A stretch of DNA of 10,158 bases, from the NCBI GenBank assembly GCA_900555195.1, contig USKC01000093.1:1-10158 (forward strand), read 5' to 3'. How positions within the stretch are numbered: position 1 is the stretch's first letter; every line of letters starts with the position of its first letter. This stretch comes from an uncultured Lachnospiraceae bacterium (GTDB taxonomy: Bacteria > Bacillota > Clostridia > Lachnospirales > Lachnospiraceae). Under the pieces are notes generated by a model. The model did no database searches, had not been told where the DNA came from, and was given only the letters and a program-made list of their open reading frames with translations. Position numbers and translations under genes: made by a program. This document shows, piece after piece, positions 5,508 to 10,158 of this stretch.

Positions 5508-7121
5508 ATGGGGAAAAGAAAAACAAAAGTGGTATTTCATCCGGATTATCGTATCGGTAAAATTGACAGAAGGCTGTTCGGCGCATTCCTGGAGCCGATC
5601 GGGGACTGGGTCTATGGGGGAATCTGGAACCCGGAGCATGAGACGGCGGATGATCTGGGATTTCGGAAGGACATTCTGGAGCAGGTGAAAGAATTGGGCA
5701 TTCCAGCAGTCAGGCTACCAGGCGGCAATTTCACTTCCGGCTGGGCGTGGAAGGATTCCATCGGCCCGGCAGAACAGAGGAAGGCCCATCTGGATCTTGC
5801 CTGGAGGCAGTATGAAACCAACCAGGTTGGCCATGATGAATATCTGGAGTGGGCGAGAAGGGTGGGAACAGAGCCACTTTATACGCTGAACCTGGGAACC
5901 GGAACGATACAGGATGCCATGGACTGTGTGGAATATACACGGATCGAGGACGGGACCTATTGGTCCAACCTGCGGAAACAGAACGGATATGAGAAACCGC
6001 ATCAGGTGCATACCTGGTGCTTAGGCAACGAGATGGACGGGCCCTGGCAGATCTCTTCCTTTGAAAAGGATCCGAAAGGGTATGGGATCAAAGCGCATGA
6101 GATATCCAAAGCGGTGAAATGGATCGACCCGGAGGCGGAGACGGTGGCCTGCGGCACTTCCACACCGAACAACCGGACTTTCCCGTCCTGGGATCTGGAA
6201 GTGCTGAAGGAGTGCTATGAGACGGTGGATTATCTGTCCCTGCACTATTATCATAATGCCCCTGAAGGGGATCTGGCCGCCTACTTAAGCGCCTCCCGCG
6301 CCTTTGAAGATTTCCTGGAGGCGGAGATCGCGGCCTGCGATGTGACAGGGGCCCTTCTGCGCCATCCGAAGAAAATGAATATTGCTTTTGACGAATATGG
6401 CTGCAGCTTTTCCGCGCAGAAGGAAGTGACGAAAGGAAGGGCCGGAGCGATCGACCACAGCACCTACCCGGAATTTTCGACGCAGATGGAACGGCCATTC
6501 CGCTTTAATGATCCGGCCAATCCGCCCAAACGGGAAGAAAAAGAAAGCCCGATGCTGAACAGCCTGGCCTTAACTTCTGTCCTGATGATGCTTCTGCGCC
6601 ATGCGGATCGGGTTAAGATCGCCTGCATGACAGGAGGCCTGTTTACGATTGGCCATGATGAGAAGCATGTATGGAAACAGATCGGCTATTATCCTTACGA
6701 AATGCTGATCCGCTATGCAAAAGGCTGTTCCCTGCGGCCCAGCGTGGAGGGGCCCGGCTTTGATGTAAAAGGGTACAATCTGGATGACTTTAACCAGTGT
6801 CCGGCATATACGGATCTCGCGTACATTGAGGCCTGTGCATCCGTGGATGACGAGGCCGGGGAAATCGCAGTCTTTCTGATTAACCGCTGTTGGGAATCGG
6901 AGCTGCCTGTGGAGCTGGATATGAGCGCCTTTGGGGGATACCGTCTGAAGGAGCATATAGAGTTGTATACAGAAGATCTGTATGCGAAGAATACCGGGGA
7001 GAACCCTTATGCGGTGGTACCCAGGGCGAATGAACAGACCCGCATGGAAAATGGAATGATCTGTGCGGAATTGAAGGCGCTTTCCTTCAATATGATAAGG
7101 CTGGAGAAGGAAAGAGACTGA
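5508..7121 (+). CDS. GH51 alpha-L-arabinofuranosidase-like enzyme, divergent subgroup
   Basis: A 537-residue retaining glycoside hydrolase of family GH51, predicted to remove terminal alpha-L-arabinofuranosyl units in the cytoplasm (no signal peptide). The (beta/alpha)8 catalytic domain is followed by a C-terminal beta-sandwich. Residues seen: E29 (FLEPIGD), R69 and N74 (RLPGGNF), acid/base E175 in WCLGNEMDGPWQ, LHYYH after the sixth strand, and nucleophile E296 in FDEYG. The numbering almost equals that remembered for Geobacillus AbfA (E175/E294). Departures from the usual pattern are EPIGDW in place of EHLGRA, FDEYG in place of FDEW, an insertion of roughly 20-30 residues after the nucleophile (about 305-350), and ACMTGGLFT where AQLVN is usual. 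Its substrate may therefore differ from that of the second GH51. The start at 5508 is chosen over an in-frame ATG at 5460 because AAGGAGG (5493-5499) lies 8 nt before 5508. The next gene follows after 38 nt. Confidence 0.88.
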   Translation: MGKRKTKVVFHPDYRIGKIDRRLFGAFLEPIGDWVYGGIWNPEHETADDLGFRKDILEQVKELGIPAVRLPGGNFTSGWAWKDSIGPAEQRKAHLDLAWRQYETNQVGHDEYLEWARRVGTEPLYTLNLGTGTIQDAMDCVEYTRIEDGTYWSNLRKQNGYEKPHQVHTWCLGNEMDGPWQISSFEKDPKGYGIKAHEISKAVKWIDPEAETVACGTSTPNNRTFPSWDLEVLKECYETVDYLSLHYYHNAPEGDLAAYLSASRAFEDFLEAEIAACDVTGALLRHPKKMNIAFDEYGCSFSAQKEVTKGRAGAIDHSTYPEFSTQMERPFRFNDPANPPKREEKESPMLNSLALTSVLMMLLRHADRVKIACMTGGLFTIGHDEKHVWKQIGYYPYEMLIRYAKGCSLRPSVEGPGFDVKGYNLDDFNQCPAYTDLAYIEACASVDDEAGEIAVFLINRCWESELPVELDMSAFGGYRLKEHIELYTEDLYAKNTGENPYAVVPRANEQTRMENGMICAELKALSFNMIRLEKERD

Positions 7122-7159
7122 ATGGGCATCGCTTAGCAGAAAGGAGAAGAACTGTTAAA

Positions 7160-8338
7160 ATGAACATAGATGTACATGATACTTTATATGAGAGCAACGG
7201 AACCTTCCGCCCCGCTCAGGATGCGGCAAAGATCCTGCTGAAAAAACGCTATTCCAGCGTGGTGTACTGTCCGGCATCCGATGAGCGTGCGCCCGGAGCC
7301 ATGTATCCCAGATGCATTGTCCTTGAACACAACGGGGAGAAAAACGGGATCCTGCTGGCCACTTTTGAGTGTTATACCCATTCGGAGCCGGTGTTTCCCA
7401 TATATGAGAGCACAGACCGGGCTGAAAGCTGGCATTTGAAGAGCCGGATAGAGGATCTGGAAACCCATCTGGGATGCAGATACCAGCCTCACCTATACGA
7501 ACTGCCTGCAGACTGCGGCGGATTGAAGGAGGGGACACTGCTGTGCGCAGGCAATGTCATTCCGGATGATTTTTCCACCACTTCATTGCGGCTGTATAAG
7601 AGCGAGGACGCCGGAGAAAGCTGGAGTTATGTGAGCGAGATCGTATCCGGCGGCTTTGCAGGAGTGGATATCGACAAGCCGGATGAGCAGCGTCCTGTCT
7701 GGGAGCCTTTTATCACGCTCACGCCGGACGGCAGGCTGATCTGCTTTTATTCCGATGAACGGTATGCGGCAAAGGATGGATATAACCAAATGCTCGCGCA
7801 TAAGATCTCGGAGGACGGCGGACTTACCTGGAGCCAGGAGAAGATCGATATCGCGTTTCCGGGCGGAGTGCTTCGACCGGGAATGCCTGTGATCACATCC
7901 CTTCCGGGCGGGAAATTCCTGATGGTCTATGAGATGGTCAATCAGGATAAAGTACCTGTGTATTTCCGCATTTCGGATTCCATAGAAGACTGGGGAGATA
8001 AGGATTTCATCGGAAATCCGGTGGTATGTGAAGACGGAAGCGCGCTCACTGGGACGCCGTATGTGATCTGGATCCCGCAGGGAGGCGAGGAAGGAACGAT
8101 ACTGGTAAGCGGCCGGGGCTTTTCCCAGATTTTTGCCAACAGCAACCTGGGAAAGGGATTCTGGGAGAAAATGGACTGCCTGATTGAAACGGACAGTGCC
8201 TGCGGCTTTGCAGGGTACAGTCAGTGTATGGTGGCTCTGGACGGCGGACGGCAGATCCTGAGCCTGTGTCCCAGACAGATGTCCAGAAAGCTGGCGCAGA
8301 TCGAAGCGGCGGTTGCGGATGTGTATGTGAAAGCCTGA
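7160..8338 (+). CDS. GH93-like exo-alpha-L-1,5-arabinanase / sialidase-fold (BNR, Asp-box) protein
   Basis: A 392-residue protein with the six-bladed beta-propeller signature of sialidase-like hydrolases. Asp boxes (S-x-D-x-G-x-x-W type) occur at residues 84-91 (STDRAESW), 148-155 (SEDAGESW) and 217-224 (SEDGGLTW), with a degenerate one near 272-278. The segment PVWEPFITLTPDGRLICFYSDE (E182) and VYEMV (E258) resemble the two catalytic-glutamate regions I recall for GH93 exo-arabinanases, which release arabinobiose from 1,5-linked arabinan; the spacing (76 residues) is close to that in characterised enzymes. The arginine/tyrosine set of true sialidases was not evident. There is no signal peptide, so it would act on imported oligosaccharides. 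ATG at 7160 has AAGGAGA (7141-7147) 12 nt upstream. It lies between two GH51 genes, supporting an arabinan role. Fold is confident; GH93 activity is moderately so, and a non-catalytic or other specificity remains possible. Confidence 0.72.
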   Translation: MNIDVHDTLYESNGTFRPAQDAAKILLKKRYSSVVYCPASDERAPGAMYPRCIVLEHNGEKNGILLATFECYTHSEPVFPIYESTDRAESWHLKSRIEDLETHLGCRYQPHLYELPADCGGLKEGTLLCAGNVIPDDFSTTSLRLYKSEDAGESWSYVSEIVSGGFAGVDIDKPDEQRPVWEPFITLTPDGRLICFYSDERYAAKDGYNQMLAHKISEDGGLTWSQEKIDIAFPGGVLRPGMPVITSLPGGKFLMVYEMVNQDKVPVYFRISDSIEDWGDKDFIGNPVVCEDGSALTGTPYVIWIPQGGEEGTILVSGRGFSQIFANSNLGKGFWEKMDCLIETDSACGFAGYSQCMVALDGGRQILSLCPRQMSRKLAQIEAAVADVYVKA

Positions 8339-8371
8339 AGCAGCGGCCGGTGCGGCGGAATGAAAACCGGA

Positions 8372-8395
8372 CGGAGCCGGACATCTCCGGCTCCG
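8372..8395 (+). repeat. GC-rich hairpin between the GH93-like and second GH51 genes
   Basis: CGGAGCCGG (8372-8380) and CCGGCTCCG (8387-8395) form a perfect 9-bp stem with loop ACATCT. No T-tract follows, so a terminator is unlikely; it more probably stabilises or marks a processing point in the mRNA. Confidence 0.5.
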
Positions 8396-8451
8396 CTGCA
8401 AAAGGCGGCAGGGACTGAAGGATAAATGGAATAAAAGGGATGGAGGATTCT

Positions 8452-9978
8452 ATGAAAGAGGCAAAGGTAATCTATGATAAGGACTTCACGATCGGGGAGG
8501 TGGACAGAAGGCTGTTCGGTTCCTTTGTGGAGCATTTGGGAAGGTGCGTATACGGCGGAATCTATGAGCCGGATCATGAGACGGCGGATGCCAACGGGTT
8601 TCGCGGGGATGTGAAAGAACTGATGAAGGAATTGGGCGTGACCCATATCCGCTATCCGGGCGGGAATTTCGTTTCTGGTTACGACTGGAAAGACGGCGTG
8701 GGCCCGAAGGAGCAGCGGCCTGTGAGAAAGGATATGGCGTGGAACGTGCTGGAGACCAATCAGGTGGGCACCAATGAATTCGCTGCGCTGATGAAGGAAT
8801 TGGGCATGGATCTGACCATGGCGGTAAACCTGGGAACGGGAACGCCCAAAGAAGCGGGAGAACTGGTGGAGTACTGCAATGTGGAAGGCGGCACTTACTG
8901 GAGCGAGCTGCGCAAGTCCCATGGCGTTGAAGCGCCTCATAACTTCAAGGTCTGGTGCCTGGGCAACGAGATGGACGGAGAATGGCAGATCTGCATGCAC
9001 ACTGCTGAGGAATATGCGCGCCTGTGCAAGGAGACGGCCAAGATTGTGAAGTGGATGGATCCGAAGGTCGAGACGATTGCCTGCGGCAGCTGTACCAATG
9101 AGATCGGGCACAATACCTTCGGAGACTGGGATAGAAAGGTGCTGGAGGAATGCTATGATTATATCGATTATCTTTCCCTGCACCGCTATTTTAATTATAA
9201 TCCGCGCAAGCAGCTGGCTTACAAAATGTACGATACGCCGGCGGACATCCCCTTCTTTTTCCAGGATCTGAAGAACTATCTGGATACTGTGATCGGTGCC
9301 TGCGATTTTGTGAAGGGAGTGCGCCGTTCTGAGAAGACCATCAACATCTCTTTTGATGAATGGGGCGTGGTTACGGAGTCAGGAGCCATTCCGGGCGGGG
9401 TGGATCAGGAATACGGATATGCAAGTTTCTGCGAGATGGATGCGGTGATTTACGGAGGCCTGCTGTGTACCTTCCTTAATTATGCGGATCGGGTGAAGAT
9501 TGCGAACCAGTCTCTTCTGGTGAACGAGGGCGGAATGATCACCACGGATCCAAAGGGAAAGGCGATCCGCCAGGCCACCTTCTATCCTTTCCAGGACGCG
9601 GCCAAGTATGCGAAGGGAACAGCACTGCGCGCCTCGGCAAAGCTGCCGGAAAAAGAAACGGAACATCATGGCATGCAGGAAACCGTTACGGTCGCATGTA
9701 CCTATGATGAAACGACAGGACAGATCGCTGTATTCGCGATGAACTGCGATGCGCAGGAGGATGTGACCCTCAGCCTGTCCCTGCGTTCTTTCGGAACGCT
9801 GCGGTCTTTAGGCTGGAGAGAGCTCTACAATGAGGATATGTATGCGCGCAACACCTTTGAAGAAGAGTTTCGCGTGGTACCCGCAGATCGGGAACTTCCC
9901 GAAATCCAGGACAGCCAGATTACGGTTACATTGAAGAAGCATTCCTGGAATGTGCTGCGGTTTGAAGAAGCCAGATAA
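8452..9978 (+). CDS. GH51 alpha-L-arabinofuranosidase (canonical)
   Basis: A 508-residue intracellular GH51 exo-enzyme releasing terminal alpha-L-arabinofuranose from arabinan, arabinoxylan or derived oligosaccharides. Conserved blocks are nearly textbook: EHLGRCVYGGIYEPDHETA (E27, R31), RYPGGNFVSGYDW (R67, N72), ETNQVGTNEF, acid/base E173 in WCLGNEMDGEWQ, DYLSLHRYF, and nucleophile E303 in FDEWG. A C-terminal beta-sandwich follows the ADRVKIA block. Length matches the family (about 500). Two starts compete: ATG 8440 (MEDSMKEAK...) has AAAAGGG directly abutting it, while ATG 8452 has GGAGG (8442-8446) 5 nt upstream; the latter is preferred. It is clearly a paralogue of the enzyme at 5508 but lacks that protein's altered motifs. 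It closes the operon, with a strong terminator 45 nt after the stop codon. Confidence 0.93.
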   Translation: MKEAKVIYDKDFTIGEVDRRLFGSFVEHLGRCVYGGIYEPDHETADANGFRGDVKELMKELGVTHIRYPGGNFVSGYDWKDGVGPKEQRPVRKDMAWNVLETNQVGTNEFAALMKELGMDLTMAVNLGTGTPKEAGELVEYCNVEGGTYWSELRKSHGVEAPHNFKVWCLGNEMDGEWQICMHTAEEYARLCKETAKIVKWMDPKVETIACGSCTNEIGHNTFGDWDRKVLEECYDYIDYLSLHRYFNYNPRKQLAYKMYDTPADIPFFFQDLKNYLDTVIGACDFVKGVRRSEKTINISFDEWGVVTESGAIPGGVDQEYGYASFCEMDAVIYGGLLCTFLNYADRVKIANQSLLVNEGGMITTDPKGKAIRQATFYPFQDAAKYAKGTALRASAKLPEKETEHHGMQETVTVACTYDETTGQIAVFAMNCDAQEDVTLSLSLRSFGTLRSLGWRELYNEDMYARNTFEEEFRVVPADRELPEIQDSQITVTLKKHSWNVLRFEEAR

Positions 9979-10023
9979 ATGAGCGGAAACAGAACAAAAG
10001 GGTTCCCAAACTGGCGAAGAGAA

Positions 10024-10078
10024 ATGCCGGGGCCAGGCAGTAACAGATGTCCTGTTGCTGCTTGGTCCCGGTATTTTT
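10024..10078 (+). terminator. Strong intrinsic terminator ending the hydrolase operon
   Basis: A 17-bp stem (10024-10040 with 10058-10074, three G:U pairs) encloses a second small stem AACAG/CTGTT (10042-10046/10052-10056), followed by TTTTT (10074-10078). The opposite strand is also T-rich past the stem, so bidirectional action is possible. Confidence 0.85.
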
Positions 10079-10158
10079 CTGCGGCTTATATGTGAGGGAT
10101 GATAAGGAGATGCGGTTCTGTCCTCCGGCGTCAGCCCCATCCGGGCATCCCTCCCCTG
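10079..10158. other. Window end without an identifiable gene
   Basis: Eighty bases with no supported coding start on either strand. An 8-bp inverted repeat GAGGGATG (10094-10101) / CATCCCTC (10146-10153) is present but its context is cut by the window edge. Confidence 0.4.

Noticed and set aside
7160..8338. Assignment of the Asp-box protein as a sialidase (GH33)
   Set aside because: Asp boxes mark the propeller fold only; the VWEPF and VYEMV regions and the arabinofuranosidase neighbours fit GH93 better, and no sialic-acid genes are nearby.
8221..9183. 320-residue open frame on the minus strand
   Set aside because: Lies antisense to the end of the GH93-like gene and the well-supported second GH51; composition rich in His/Arg/Pro/Ser typical of shadow frames, with no recognisable domain.
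10094..10153. 8-bp inverted repeat GAGGGATG/CATCCCTC as a riboswitch or convergent terminator
   Set aside because: Long 44-nt gap, no T-tract visible and cut by the window edge; nothing to separate it from chance.

Overview
This window looks like a chromosomal sugar-utilisation locus from a Gram-positive anaerobe, most likely gut Clostridia of the Lachnospiraceae type. The reasons are strong AAGGAGG ribosome binding sites, mixed moderate GC with ATG/GTG starts, a lipoprotein-anchored sugar-binding protein, and GH51 enzymes resembling those of Firmicutes. The lineage is inferred from overall style, not from a marker gene. All convincing genes lie on the + strand. There are no tRNA, rRNA, CRISPR or mobile elements that I can support.

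Layout: (1) 1-537, the 3' part of a DedA-family membrane protein, probably unrelated to the rest. (2) 538-818, a gene-free stretch with a very good sigma-A promoter (661-689) and an inverted repeat, serving the next gene. (3) 819-1805, a LacI-family repressor. (4) 1806-2139, a dense control region: a promoter whose -35/-10 spacer starts with a run of nine G, two related 18-bp CG-centred palindromes 96 bp apart (probable operators), a terminator-like hairpin between them, and a tiny possible leader ORF. (5) 2140-5369, a CUT1-type sugar ABC transporter: lipoprotein binding protein plus two permeases, with no ATPase. A strong hairpin follows the binding-protein gene and an intrinsic terminator follows the second permease. 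(6) 5508-9978, three apparently cytoplasmic glycoside hydrolases: a divergent GH51 arabinofuranosidase-like enzyme, a GH93-like exo-arabinanase (beta-propeller with Asp boxes), and a canonical GH51 alpha-L-arabinofuranosidase. (7) 10024-10078, a strong intrinsic terminator, then about 80 bases with nothing identifiable.

Working model (inference): arabino-oligosaccharides released outside the cell bind the lipoprotein, are imported by the two permeases driven by an ATPase encoded elsewhere (MsmX-like sharing is common for CUT1 systems), and are cut inside the cell by the GH93-like enzyme and the two GH51 enzymes to arabinose. The LacI-type protein would repress the transporter promoter in the absence of an inducing sugar, possibly by looping between the two operators. 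No enzyme in the window has a signal peptide, and no arabinose isomerase, kinase or epimerase gene is present, so both polymer attack and arabinose catabolism must be encoded elsewhere.
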